Assembly: GCA_945221685.1 (NCBI GenBank)
Contig: CALYNN010000015.1
Location: 1 to 15,760 of the forward strand
Direction of reading: 5' to 3'
DNA length: 15,760 nucleotides
Source: an uncultured Clostridia bacterium
Lineage (GTDB): Bacteria; Bacillota; Clostridia; Oscillospirales; Acutalibacteraceae
The position numbers and the translations under genes are program-made. Positions 1 through 7,747 of the stretch are shown in pieces. The stretch's first letter is position 1. Every line of letters starts with the position of its first letter. A model generated the notes under the pieces. That model saw only the letters and a program-made list of their open reading frames with translations. It did no database searches and was not told the origin of the DNA.

Positions 1-45
1 GATCATGCCTAGTCTCGTGGGCTCGGAGATGTGTATAAGAGACAG
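1..45. other. Illumina Nextera adapter with i7 index (contaminant)
   Basis: Bases 12-45 match the 34-base Nextera read-2 transposase adapter, ending in the mosaic-end sequence AGATGTGTATAAGAGACAG. Bases 4-11 (CATGCCTA) are the oligonucleotide form of Nextera i7 index N706, as I recall the index list, and bases 1-3 (GAT) are the end of the P7 primer. None of this is genomic. Native sequence starts at about base 46. Read on the minus strand, the adapter adds the well-known artefact peptide LLYTSPSPRD and a TAG stop inside the index to the neighbouring gene. Confidence 0.98.
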
Positions 46-572
46 GGATGGTGGTGAGGAGGGTAGCTGGACCATTTTCCCGGCTGATTAAATACCTCGC
101 CCATAACCATATTGGAATAAGGTGCATTGTCAAGGTCAAACATAGTTGAAACAATTCTATGACCTGCGCCGCCCCACTGTCCTTTTCCGAATTCCTGATA
201 AAGACAGTTGTCGGGATTATAGAATACAGGCTCCCATTGCCTTTTGTTGTCTGTAATTTGAACTAAAATCTCGCTGTCCTCAAGGGCAGTAACGCTTGCA
301 GAGGTGCCTCTTGAAAAATGAATTGCGTAAGGAGTTTTCTGAAATGGATTTTCTCTTTTACATTCCTCATCAATTTTTCCGTCTGCAACACAAAATTTAA
401 TATCGCCCGAAAGAAGAAGAACTGCACATTCGTCGTTTTCAAAGCATAGCTCAAGATTAGCGCCCTTTTTCAGCTTATACACATATATGTCCATAAGCAT
501 TTCGGGATTAACGCCGTTTCTTTCGCAAAGAGTTTTTTTGCCGCTTTTGTCATAATCAGGTTTGAAAATCAT
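46..572 (-). CDS. iolB: 5-deoxyglucuronate isomerase-like (IolB/KduI family), 3'-truncated by adapter
   Basis: This is the N-terminal ~175 residues of an IolB/KduI-type cupin; full members have about 270. IolB interconverts 5-deoxy-D-glucuronate and 5-dehydro-2-deoxy-D-gluconate in cytoplasmic myo-inositol breakdown. The clearest signature is at the truncated end: GEVFNQPGKWSSYPPHHH at residues 158-175, equivalent to the metal-binding WSSYPPHxH motif of Bacillus IolB. I start it at the ATG at 570-572, two bases from the ktrA stop and with AAAGGA upstream. An in-frame ATG at 614 would overlap ktrA by about 40 bases and lacks a clear ribosome binding site. The apparent stop at 9-11 lies in adapter sequence, so the real C-terminus is missing. 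No other inositol genes are visible, so the family is fairly sure but the substrate is inferred. Confidence 0.78.
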
Positions 573-573
573 C

Positions 574-1227
574 TTAATACCACTTATCCTTTGTAATTTT
601 TTTAATATTTTCATATTCGCCCATAACGATTATATGCTCGTTTGATTTGAATATATAATCAGGGGAACTAATGGAAGATATTTTGCCGCCTGCTCTGTAT
701 GCTATAACATTTACGGAATGAGTTTTTCGCACATCAATTTGCGAAAGAGATTTTCCTATCCATTTTGAAGGAGGCTCTATTTCGTAAATTCCCGTGTCCT
801 CGCTGAGCTTAAAGTAGTCGTAAATCGTTGAACTGCTGTATGATACCGCCATTGAATATGCCGTATCTCTTTCGGGATAAACAACCCTGTCTGCACCGTT
901 TTGAAGCAAAAACTTTTCGTGAATAAGGGAAGACGCCTTTGATATTACGCATCTTGCTCCAAGCTCCTTTAGGTAGCTTGTAATAACAAGACTGTCCTGA
1001 AAATCGCCTACGCAAACAAAAACATAGTCGTAATCGTCAACTCCAAGTGCCTCAAGATTTGCTTTTACAGTGTAATCTCCTATTTCGGCATTTGTAACAT
1101 TGGAGGAATATTCCTCGATTTTCGGCTCATTTTTGTCAACCAGCATAACATCGTTGCCCATAGCGCACAGATTTTCCGCCAAATGATGACCGAATCTTCC
1201 GGCGCCGATAATTAACATTGAATGCAT
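574..1227 (-). CDS. ktrA: KtrA-type potassium uptake regulatory subunit (RCK protein)
   Basis: A 217-residue cytoplasmic gating subunit for the KtrB channel in the next gene upstream. An RCK_N Rossmann domain fills the first ~130 residues, with the dinucleotide-binding motif GAGRFG at 8-13 and an acidic residue at the end of strand 2 (D31 in LVDKNE). An RCK_C domain follows from about 140 to the end; in other Firmicutes this domain binds cyclic di-AMP, which is not provable here. The length matches B. subtilis KtrA (about 222). An ATG at 1245 gives six more residues, but AAAGGA lies inside that extension, nine bases before the ATG at 1225-1227, so the shorter start is preferred. The gene lies 48 bases after ktrB and ends one base before iolB, indicating co-transcription. 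Confidence 0.93.
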   Translation of the reverse strand: MHSMLIIGAGRFGHHLAENLCAMGNDVMLVDKNEPKIEEYSSNVTNAEIGDYTVKANLEALGVDDYDYVFVCVGDFQDSLVITSYLKELGARCVISKASSLIHEKFLLQNGADRVVYPERDTAYSMAVSYSSSTIYDYFKLSEDTGIYEIEPPSKWIGKSLSQIDVRKTHSVNVIAYRAGGKISSISSPDYIFKSNEHIIVMGEYENIKKITKDKWY

Positions 1228-1275
1228 TTGATAAAGTCCTTTCATTGCATATGAATTATATACATTATATTCTAA

Positions 1276-2640
1276 CTACCCTATAAGAATATTTCCCTTT
1301 GGCTTTTGTGCCGTTGACGGTCTGCTGTCAAAATACAAGGTAAATGCAAACGTCAGTGAGGTTATTCTTCCTATAAACATAAGGGCAATTATAATCAATC
1401 GGGGAACAGTTGTAAGAAGTGGGGTTATCCCTGCCGACATACCTACCGTGCCTAAAGCCGAAAAGCATTCAAAAAGAATATCAAGAAAATCAAGCTCCGG
1501 CTGAACTATCGTTATAACCATTGCGCTTACGAATATTTCCGTCAGGTTAATAAAGAAAATAGCTGCCGCTCTTTGCATATAGTCGGGCGTAATTCTTCTT
1601 CCGAAAATTTCTATATCCTTTTTATTTTTCAGCGTAGCTGCAATGCTTAAAAAAAGTATTGCAATGGTGGTGGTTTTTATTCCGCCTGCGGTAGAGCCCG
1701 ATGAACCACCGATAAGCATAAGAATATCGGTTACGAGCTTTGACTGCGAGGTTAACGCTCCCGTGTCAACGCTGTTAAAGCCTGCAGTTCTTGCCGTTGT
1801 ACTGCAAAAAAATGCGTTCATCAGCCTTTGACCCAAGGGCATACCCTCAAGTGTGTTGCCGCCTTCAAATATCAAAAATAAAACGGTTCCCACTGCAAGC
1901 AAAATTCCTGTTGCCGTAATTACAAGCTTTGAGTGAACGCTGTATTTCTTAAAGTTAAATTTGTGGGCAATTATATCCTCCCATACAATAAAGCCTATAC
2001 CGCCGATAATTATTAATGCGCATATGGTTAACATTATTACGGGATTGTCATTTACAGTAACAAGAGAAGAGCCTGCCTCAATCCTGCCCATAACATCAAA
2101 GCCTGCGTTGCAGAATGCAGATACAGAAAGAAATACCGCAGTATATAATCCGTTTTTAGGACCCATCTGAGGAATAAACTGGGTTGCAAGCATCGCCGCA
2201 CCTGCCAACTCAAACAGTACGGTACCGCCGATTACTACTTTTACAAGGTCCTTGGTGTCTCCCTTATATATGGTGCCTACACTTTCCTTAAGCAGCAGCT
2301 TTTCCTTAAGTGAAAAATGCTTTTTCAAAAAGCGCATAAACAGTGTAAAGATAGTAATAAATCCAAGTCCGCCTATTTGAATTAAGCAAAGTATTACTAT
2401 TTGACCGAAAAGCGTCCACTTGGTAAAGGTGTCAAATATAACAAGACCTGTTACACAGCTTGCGGAGGTTGCGGTAAAAAGCGCCTCAATAAAGCTGACA
2501 GAGCCTTGCTTAACCGAAACGGGAAGCATAAGCAATAAAGTTCCGATTAAGATAATTCCGATAAAGCTGAGCGCTACCGAACGGGGATACGAACGGTAAT
2601 AATTTTTGTTCTTAGAAATTTTTGCGTTAATGTTTTCCAA
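1276..2640 (-). CDS. ktrB: KtrB/TrkH-type potassium (Na+-coupled) channel subunit
   Basis: A 454-residue polytopic membrane protein, the K+-conducting partner of KtrA. Four pore-loop repeats each carry a selectivity-filter glycine: TSASCVTGL (58-66), SAFCNAGFD (174-182), TTARTAGFNS (281-290) and ALGTVGMSAG (395-404). The flexible intramembrane gate region between helices is GGSSGSTAGGIKTTT (311-325), which is typical of KtrB/TrkH. The N-terminus is short and basic and is followed at once by the first helix. CGGAG lies eight bases before the ATG. It ends 48 bases before ktrA, so the order is ktrB-ktrA, whereas B. subtilis has ktrA-ktrB. The length fits the family (about 445-455). Confidence 0.95.
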   Translation of the reverse strand: MENINAKISKNKNYYRSYPRSVALSFIGIILIGTLLLMLPVSVKQGSVSFIEALFTATSASCVTGLVIFDTFTKWTLFGQIVILCLIQIGGLGFITIFTLFMRFLKKHFSLKEKLLLKESVGTIYKGDTKDLVKVVIGGTVLFELAGAAMLATQFIPQMGPKNGLYTAVFLSVSAFCNAGFDVMGRIEAGSSLVTVNDNPVIMLTICALIIIGGIGFIVWEDIIAHKFNFKKYSVHSKLVITATGILLAVGTVLFLIFEGGNTLEGMPLGQRLMNAFFCSTTARTAGFNSVDTGALTSQSKLVTDILMLIGGSSGSTAGGIKTTTIAILFLSIAATLKNKKDIEIFGRRITPDYMQRAAAIFFINLTEIFVSAMVITIVQPELDFLDILFECFSALGTVGMSAGITPLLTTVPRLIIIALMFIGRITSLTFAFTLYFDSRPSTAQKPKGNILIG

Positions 2641-2666
2641 AATAAAAACTCCGAAAAGAAATTATG

Positions 2667-2700
2667 GCAATCGGCGCATACAGTAAGAATTACCGATTGC
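2667..2700 (-). repeat. Inverted repeat between the sugar-dehydratase gene and ktrB
   Basis: GCAATCGG at 2667-2674 is the exact reverse complement of CCGATTGC at 2693-2700, giving an 8-bp stem with an 18-base loop that covers the upstream gene's stop codon. On the minus strand it is followed by ATAATTTCTTTT, which is only weakly T-rich. It could be a leaky terminator or an RNA processing stem that sets the ktrB level relative to upstream genes. Confidence 0.35.
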
Positions 2701-4558
2701 TTGCCGGATGATAGTTCGGCACTATTTTCATCAGCTTTTCCCTGACATTAGCTTCGTCAATATCTTCAAGATATTTCATCATAGCGGTGAAATTATTTTT
2801 TTCAACTGTCATAGGCTGATTAACAAATATTTTTTCGTTGGCGGTTTTTTTCATTGATGTTCTTTCGCTTTCCATTGAAAGCTCCTCATAAAGCTTTTCA
2901 CCGGGGCGAAGTCCCGTTATCTCTATGCCGATTTCATCAACCGAAAAGCCGGAAAGCTTAATTAGGTTTTCGGCTAAATCCATAATTTTAACAGGCTCAC
3001 CCATATCAAGCACGAAAACCTCACCGCCCTTTGCAAGCCCTCCTGCCTGACACACAAGCTGTGCCGCCTCCGGTATTGTCATAAAATACCTTGTAATATC
3101 GGGGTGAGTAACCTTAACGGGACCGCCTTTTTCAATCTGCTTTTTAAATATGGGAATAACGGAGCCGTGAGAGCCAAGCACATTGCCGAAGCGAACTGCG
3201 GCATATTTGGTGCTTTGGCTGATCTCATTCATATACTGAATAATTATTTCGGTAACACGCTTTGTTGCTCCCATAACATTAGTGGGGTTAACCGCCTTGT
3301 CGGTAGAAAGCGTAACCATTTTTTCAACCTTAAATTTGTCTGCCGCCACAGCAACATTGTAGGTGCCGAAAATGTTGTTTTTAACGGCCTCGCAGGGTGA
3401 ATCCTCCATAAGCGGAACATGCTTGTGTGCCGCTGCGTGAAATACTACCTGAGGATGAAATTCCTCAAATACCTCGTTAAGTCTTTCCGAGTCACGAACG
3501 GAGCCGATTCTTACCTGAATATCTATTTTACCTGCGTATCTTTCGTTAAGCTCATTAGCAAGCTCAAAGGCACAGTTTTCGTAAATATCAAAAATAACTA
3601 TGGTTTTGGGCATATATCTTGCACACTGCATACAAATCTCGGAGCCGATGGAGCCTCCGCCACCGGTAACAAGTATTGTTTGCCCGATAAGATAACTGCA
3701 CACCTTTTTATCAAGCTTTACCTCGTCACGGGAGAGCAGGTCGTTAATATCAACATTTCTTATTTGGCGCATCGATGTGCCGTCGTTTAATATTTCCTCA
3801 AGGGAGGGAGTAGTTTTTACCGGTTTTCCGGTTGTCATAGCTATTTTGACAATTTCGTTTGTCCTTTTTCTTGTAGCTGACGGAATTGTTATCACTATTT
3901 CGTCAACATCGTATTTGTTAACTAATTCGGGTATTTCCTCGCAGTTACCTGCAATTTTAACACCGTGAAGCTTCTTTTTTCTTTTTGCCGGATTATCGTC
4001 AACCGCCACAACGGGATATGCTTTTTCCCACCTGTTGTTTTTCATATCCTCAATAATTGTGTTTCCCATATAGCCTGCGCCCACAATCATTACACGCTTT
4101 TGATTCGATCCCTTGTTATGAATAACGGATTTTCCTCTGAATCCGTAGCGCAGAATTCTGTATCCTATTCTCGGAGCTGAGGTAATTACTACAATAAATA
4201 CTAAGGCGATAATATAGTCGTAGTAAAACAAAACGCGCTGGTGAAGAATTTGCTGAAATATAATTTTGTCGATAGCCATTAAAATCAGCGCATTTACAAT
4301 GGAGGCCTCGCCGCATGATATCATTTCCTTAATTCCGGCAAAGGTCCAAACGCTTCTGTAAAGCTGAAATATATAGTTAACCGTAAGCATAGCGACGGTA
4401 ACGGCTATTATGTGCCACGGATTAAATACAACAGCCCTGTAAGGCGGTGCGTCTGCTATTATGTATGATAAGGAAACTATTGACAGGTTGAAAAGGATAA
4501 TATCACACAGTACAAGCAAAAGCTTTTTAATTTTGCCCAAAAAGTTTGTTTTGTCCAT
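2690..4558 (-). CDS. Membrane-bound nucleotide-sugar 4,6-dehydratase (PglF/WbpM/CapD family)
   Basis: A long-form, two-Rossmann UDP-GlcNAc-type 4,6-dehydratase that makes a 4-keto-6-deoxy sugar for surface polysaccharide or glycan synthesis. Residues below are numbered from the GTG at 4561. Four predicted membrane helices occupy about 12-131. A first nucleotide-binding domain has GAGYMG at 161-166. The catalytic SDR domain begins at about 295 with TGGGGSIGSE (299-308). The T420-D421-K422 triad is present, and the usual YxxxK is replaced by MxxxK (M430, K434); this Tyr-to-Met change and its spacing match the PglF/WbpM group. The ATG at 4556-4558 directly follows an alternative GTG; AAGGAAGG lies upstream at a distance that suits either start. 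UDP-GlcNAc as substrate is inferred from the family. It follows the CHAP gene by 55 bases. Confidence 0.88.
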   Translation of the reverse strand: MDKTNFLGKIKKLLLVLCDIILFNLSIVSLSYIIADAPPYRAVVFNPWHIIAVTVAMLTVNYIFQLYRSVWTFAGIKEMISCGEASIVNALILMAIDKIIFQQILHQRVLFYYDYIIALVFIVVITSAPRIGYRILRYGFRGKSVIHNKGSNQKRVMIVGAGYMGNTIIEDMKNNRWEKAYPVVAVDDNPAKRKKKLHGVKIAGNCEEIPELVNKYDVDEIVITIPSATRKRTNEIVKIAMTTGKPVKTTPSLEEILNDGTSMRQIRNVDINDLLSRDEVKLDKKVCSYLIGQTILVTGGGGSIGSEICMQCARYMPKTIVIFDIYENCAFELANELNERYAGKIDIQVRIGSVRDSERLNEVFEEFHPQVVFHAAAHKHVPLMEDSPCEAVKNNIFGTYNVAVAADKFKVEKMVTLSTDKAVNPTNVMGATKRVTEIIIQYMNEISQSTKYAAVRFGNVLGSHGSVIPIFKKQIEKGGPVKVTHPDITRYFMTIPEAAQLVCQAGGLAKGGEVFVLDMGEPVKIMDLAENLIKLSGFSVDEIGIEITGLRPGEKLYEELSMESERTSMKKTANEKIFVNQPMTVEKNNFTAMMKYLEDIDEANVREKLMKIVPNYHPASNR

Positions 4559-4616
4559 CACGCTATTTCCTTCCTTAATTTTATCTTGCCCAAACCTTTA
4601 TGCTTCCCTGCTTCAG

Positions 4617-5903
4617 TTAATCTTCCTTTTTCCTTCTTATCTTTTCCTTAATCTTTCGTACAGTAACTGCAAATAAGGAAATTATCACCGTCGCTCCGGC
4701 AATAGCAAGGGGAACAATGTATATCTGCCTGTTTTCCGCAAGGGCGTCAAGATTAACGCCGACTCTTGAAAGAACTGTTTTTGCGGTTTTTTCGGTGGTA
4801 ACAACTGTTTGCTCTGCCTTGCCGACAACCTTTCGAGTGCTGCTTGCTTCGTGAACCTTAGTTACATCTGCCACCGCCTGTGTAACGGTAAAATCACATT
4901 GCCTGTAAAGTGTGTCGTTTGCGCAAACAACAACTGTTGCCGTGCCTTCGCCTATTGCTTTAATTTCGCCTGCCGAGCCTATTTCTATTATTCCTTCTTC
5001 GTCACAGAAGTAGCCAACAACCGCCGGTGCATTTTGTGGCTCAACCGAATAGTTAAGCTTTACCGTATCGCCCACCTGAAGCTCATATGTTGACGCGTTG
5101 ATGGAAAGCTTGGTGACCTCGGTCTTTGCAGTGGTTTTTGCCGTTGTTGACGCCTTGGTAGATGTGGAGGCTTCCTTTTTTGTCGTCTTTTTTTCGGTCG
5201 TTTTCTTTGCAGTTGTGCTTACTGCAGTAGTTTTCTTTGTTGTGGCTTTTTTAGTCGTAGTTTTTTTAGTCTTAGTTTTTTTTGCCGTGGTTTTTTTTGC
5301 CGTGGTTTTAACGGAGCCTTTGCCGCTTGAAACCGAAGCAAAGTCAGGCTCGCCATAGCCCATAATAGAGCTGATGTTGTTGTATGGCTTTGAGCCGCTT
5401 TTTGTGGAGCTTCTTGCCTTAACCTCACCGGAGCAGTTTCCCTCAATAGTATAAACCGTGCTTCCCGAGGTGTAATCAACTATACCCACATGCTGAGAAG
5501 AGCCGTTGCCGCTCCAGTCAAAAAATATCAAATCTCCGCTTTTTGGGGTGTATCCGCTTGAGGCCTTGTGATACCTGCCCTTGTTTGAAAACCAGCTAAT
5601 CATACTGTTGCAGTTACCGCCGCTGGGAATGATATTGCCGTAAAGCTTTGTATCGTATGCGTTGCCTGCCTTGTTGAAGCACCACAGCACAAAGGTTGTG
5701 CACCAGCCGCCCTGATAGCCGTACCAGTTTCCGTATTTTGAATGTGTTGATGAATCCTTATATCCTATCTCCGCCTGAGCAACGGAAACCACCTTGCTTC
5801 TCAGCTGATTTTCCGTTGCCGCGTAAACGGCAGAAGGAAACAATACTGAACAAATTACAGTGGCTGCGAGAAAGAGCGATAAAATTCCTGATGATTTTTT
5901 CAT
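4617..5903 (-). CDS. Secreted, membrane-anchored CHAP-domain peptidoglycan hydrolase with Big_2 domain
   Basis: A 428-residue cell-wall enzyme, probably an amidase or endopeptidase on peptidoglycan. A signal peptide covers 1-28 (basic start, hydrophobic core, cleavage after AVYA). The CHAP domain spans about 38-188, with catalytic Cys68 in GGWCTTF, His138 in SQHVGIV and polar partners E154/N156 in IEGN. Residues 195-262 are a Thr/Lys/Ala-rich linker of KKTT-like units. A Big_2 immunoglobulin-like domain follows at about 263-340. A C-terminal helix near 394-414 is followed by a basic tail (KIKEKIRRKKED); there is no LPxTG motif, so it is likely membrane-tethered with the catalytic domain outside. 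GGAG lies nine bases before the ATG. It is the first gene behind a consensus promoter. Exact bond specificity cannot be told from the sequence. Confidence 0.9.
   Translation of the reverse strand: MKKSSGILSLFLAATVICSVLFPSAVYAATENQLRSKVVSVAQAEIGYKDSSTHSKYGNWYGYQGGWCTTFVLWCFNKAGNAYDTKLYGNIIPSGGNCNSMISWFSNKGRYHKASSGYTPKSGDLIFFDWSGNGSSQHVGIVDYTSGSTVYTIEGNCSGEVKARSSTKSGSKPYNNISSIMGYGEPDFASVSSGKGSVKTTAKKTTAKKTKTKKTTTKKATTKKTTAVSTTAKKTTEKKTTKKEASTSTKASTTAKTTAKTEVTKLSINASTYELQVGDTVKLNYSVEPQNAPAVVGYFCDEEGIIEIGSAGEIKAIGEGTATVVVCANDTLYRQCDFTVTQAVADVTKVHEASSTRKVVGKAEQTVVTTEKTAKTVLSRVGVNLDALAENRQIYIVPLAIAGATVIISLFAVTVRKIKEKIRRKKED
5276..5305. repeat. Tandem duplication of a 15-bp unit with T8 runs, inside the CHAP gene linker
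   Basis: The unit TTTTTTTTGCCGTGG occurs twice in direct tandem (5276-5290 and 5291-5305). On the coding strand each copy holds an A8 run encoding part of a Lys-Lys pair. A further T7 run lies at 5261-5267, and imperfect copies extend to about 5170. The unit length is a multiple of three, so gain or loss of units keeps frame, whereas slippage in a homopolymer would break the frame upstream of the Big_2 domain and membrane anchor. Confidence 0.85.
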
Positions 5904-5942
5904 TGAACTGTTCTCCGGCGCATTTTTTTATATTCCTAAAAT

Positions 5943-5970
5943 ATTATAACTTATTAAAAGAAAATGTCAA
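5943..5970 (-). promoter_or_regulatory. Perfect-consensus sigma-A promoter of the CHAP-led directon
   Basis: On the minus strand TTGACA (5965-5970) and TATAAT (5943-5948) are separated by 16 bases. Both hexamers are exact consensus, and transcription should start near 5936, leaving a leader of about 33 bases to the ATG. It reads into the CHAP gene. No other strong promoter was seen down to the ktr genes, so it may drive all five genes. Confidence 0.85.
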
Positions 5971-6054
5971 TTATATTATCTGATACTTGTTACTGTTGTC
6001 GTTTAGTTTAGAAATATTTAATATTTTATTTGTATATTTCGGAGCAGGTGTATA

Positions 6055-6083
6055 TTGAAAAATATTTCATGCTTTGGTAAAAT
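6055..6083 (+). promoter_or_regulatory. Extended -10 sigma-A promoter of the serine hydrolase gene
   Basis: TTGAAA (6055-6060) and TAAAAT (6078-6083) are separated by 17 bases, with an extended -10 TGG just upstream (6075-6077). Predicted start near 6090 gives a leader of about 38 bases. The 224-base gap between the two divergent genes contains this promoter and the minus-strand one at 5943-5970, back to back and without overlap. Confidence 0.8.
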
Positions 6084-6127
6084 ATAAACGAACGATTTGC
6101 TATTTTACCGATAGGAGAGGGAAGAAT

Positions 6128-7732
6128 ATGAAAAAATTAGAGCAGTGTGAGCTGGAGCATGTCACTCCCGAGGAGGTTGGTGTTGACAGTAAGGTCATTA
6201 CCGAATTTGTTAACGAGATTAACGAAAAGGGCCTCGGACTCCAAAGCTTTACCGTTGTATGCCGTGATAAAATATGCGCCCAGGGATTTTTTAAGCCCTA
6301 TTCCGCAGATTATCCCCATGTGCTTTATTCAATGAGTAAGTCGGTAACCTCAACTGCAGTTGGCTTTGCGGTCAGCGAGGGCTTGCTTAATCTTAACGAC
6401 AGGGTAGTGCAGTTCTTCCCTGAATACACAATGAGTAAGCGACCTTTTAACAGAATGTTAACCGTTCGTATGCTGTTGACTATGCACAGCGATAAGCTTA
6501 TCACCGTCCTGGACGAAAAGGAGCATAAGGACTGGGTAAACAGCTTTCTCGGTGCAACCTTCCTGCTTCCTCCAAACACTAAATTTAACTATATTTCCGA
6601 AAATACCTTTATGCTTTCTGCTATTGTTTCCAAGGTAACGGGTATGAGCGTTATTGATTATCTCTATCCCCGTATGTTTGAGCCTCTCGGAATAGAAAAG
6701 CCGTTTTGGGAAACAGACGGCGAGGGCAACAACGCAGGCGGCTGGGGACTCTATATGAAGAGCGAGGACCTTGCAAAATTCTTTCTACCGTATATTCACG
6801 GCGGTAAATGGATTGACGGTACTCAGCTTATTCCCGAAACATGGGTAAAGGAGGCAACAAGAAAGCAGGTTAATTCCGTAACCGACGGATTTATAGATAA
6901 TATGGAGGGCTACGGCTACCAATTCTGGCGTAACCCTATTGCAAACAGCTACCGCGCCGACGGTCTTTTCGGTCAGCGTTGCTTTATGTTTCCCGATTAC
7001 AACGCCCTTGTTGTTCTTAATTGCGGTGAAGCAGAGGACTATAATATTATGAAGGTGTTTTGGAAATATTTTCCTCAATGCTTCGGCTATGAGCCGCTTC
7101 CGCCAAATAAGGAGGCTCATAACGAAATGCTTCGCGTTATAGAGAATTGTCATGTTGAGGATTTGCCGGCAACCCCTCGAAATATTGCTATGGAGCAAAT
7201 GGTGTCCGGCAGACTTATCAAGTGTAAAACCTCTGAATTTGTTTCTGTTGTTACGGTATCAATTACCCAAATGCTCTATAACAAGCCGGGAAAAATCAAC
7301 GAAATGAAGCTTACATTTGACGACGAAAAGCTTAATTTCTATTGGCGTGAAAAGGAATATGAAAACACCATTGAGGTAGGACTTGACGGCGAGTACCGTG
7401 TGTCCGAAATTACTCTTGGTGATTTGCATTATCATACATATTCAAAGGCGGCTTGGCAGGAGGACGGATCTCTTAAGCTGTGGATAAGACCTATTGAAAC
7501 TGCCCATGTGCGAAAGTTTACCTTTATTTTCGGTGACAACAATAATGTAAAAGTAATTAACGAAATGACTCCGCGGCTTGAGGATTTAATAATTTACTAT
7601 ATGACCTTTACAGGCTATCCCGTAAGAAGCGAAATTACCGAAGATGTTATAAAGGACGCTGTTAAAACTCTCGGAATTCCCATTGTTGAGCCGGATTTCA
7701 AGGGCACCTTTGAGGATTTAGCAACCGAATAA
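6128..7732 (+). CDS. Beta-lactamase-fold serine hydrolase (class C/PBP4-like), cytoplasmic
   Basis: A 534-residue penicillin-binding-protein/class C beta-lactamase-fold hydrolase. The nucleophile motif SxxK is S68-M-S-K71 in HVLYSMSKSVTS. The second motif region is FNYISEN (Y155), and the strand before the third motif reads GLFGQRCF (279-286) instead of a canonical KTG/HxG, as in many esterase-like members. The hydrolase domain covers about 10-330; residues ~335-534 form an additional C-terminal part I do not recognise. No signal peptide or membrane helix is visible, so it should be cytoplasmic, arguing against a peptidoglycan substrate and for a small ester, amide or lactone; the substrate is unknown. 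The ATG at 6128 is chosen because AGGAGAGG lies seven bases upstream; an ATG at 6074 would place the promoter -10 inside the gene. It is monocistronic. Confidence 0.85.
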   Translation: MKKLEQCELEHVTPEEVGVDSKVITEFVNEINEKGLGLQSFTVVCRDKICAQGFFKPYSADYPHVLYSMSKSVTSTAVGFAVSEGLLNLNDRVVQFFPEYTMSKRPFNRMLTVRMLLTMHSDKLITVLDEKEHKDWVNSFLGATFLLPPNTKFNYISENTFMLSAIVSKVTGMSVIDYLYPRMFEPLGIEKPFWETDGEGNNAGGWGLYMKSEDLAKFFLPYIHGGKWIDGTQLIPETWVKEATRKQVNSVTDGFIDNMEGYGYQFWRNPIANSYRADGLFGQRCFMFPDYNALVVLNCGEAEDYNIMKVFWKYFPQCFGYEPLPPNKEAHNEMLRVIENCHVEDLPATPRNIAMEQMVSGRLIKCKTSEFVSVVTVSITQMLYNKPGKINEMKLTFDDEKLNFYWREKEYENTIEVGLDGEYRVSEITLGDLHYHTYSKAAWQEDGSLKLWIRPIETAHVRKFTFIFGDNNNVKVINEMTPRLEDLIIYYMTFTGYPVRSEITEDVIKDAVKTLGIPIVEPDFKGTFEDLATE

Positions 7733-7747
7733 AAAGCATAAAATAAT

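Noticed and set aside
9..45. C-terminal peptide CLLYTSPSPRD of the IolB-like protein
   Set aside because: It is the translation of the Nextera adapter and index, not genomic coding sequence.
3104..4180. Several plus-strand frames opposite the sugar-dehydratase gene
   Set aside because: They overlap a clearly recognised gene on the other strand and show no family motifs or ribosome binding sites.
5098..5358. Plus-strand frame encoding a very hydrophobic Val/Phe-rich protein
   Set aside because: It is the antisense shadow of the Lys/Thr-rich linker of the CHAP gene; there is no ribosome binding site and the composition follows from AAA/ACN codons read backwards.
6074..6127. Upstream ATG extension of the serine hydrolase
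   Set aside because: The extension would contain the promoter -10 hexamer and the Shine-Dalgarno of the ATG at 6128, and the added residues are not family-like.
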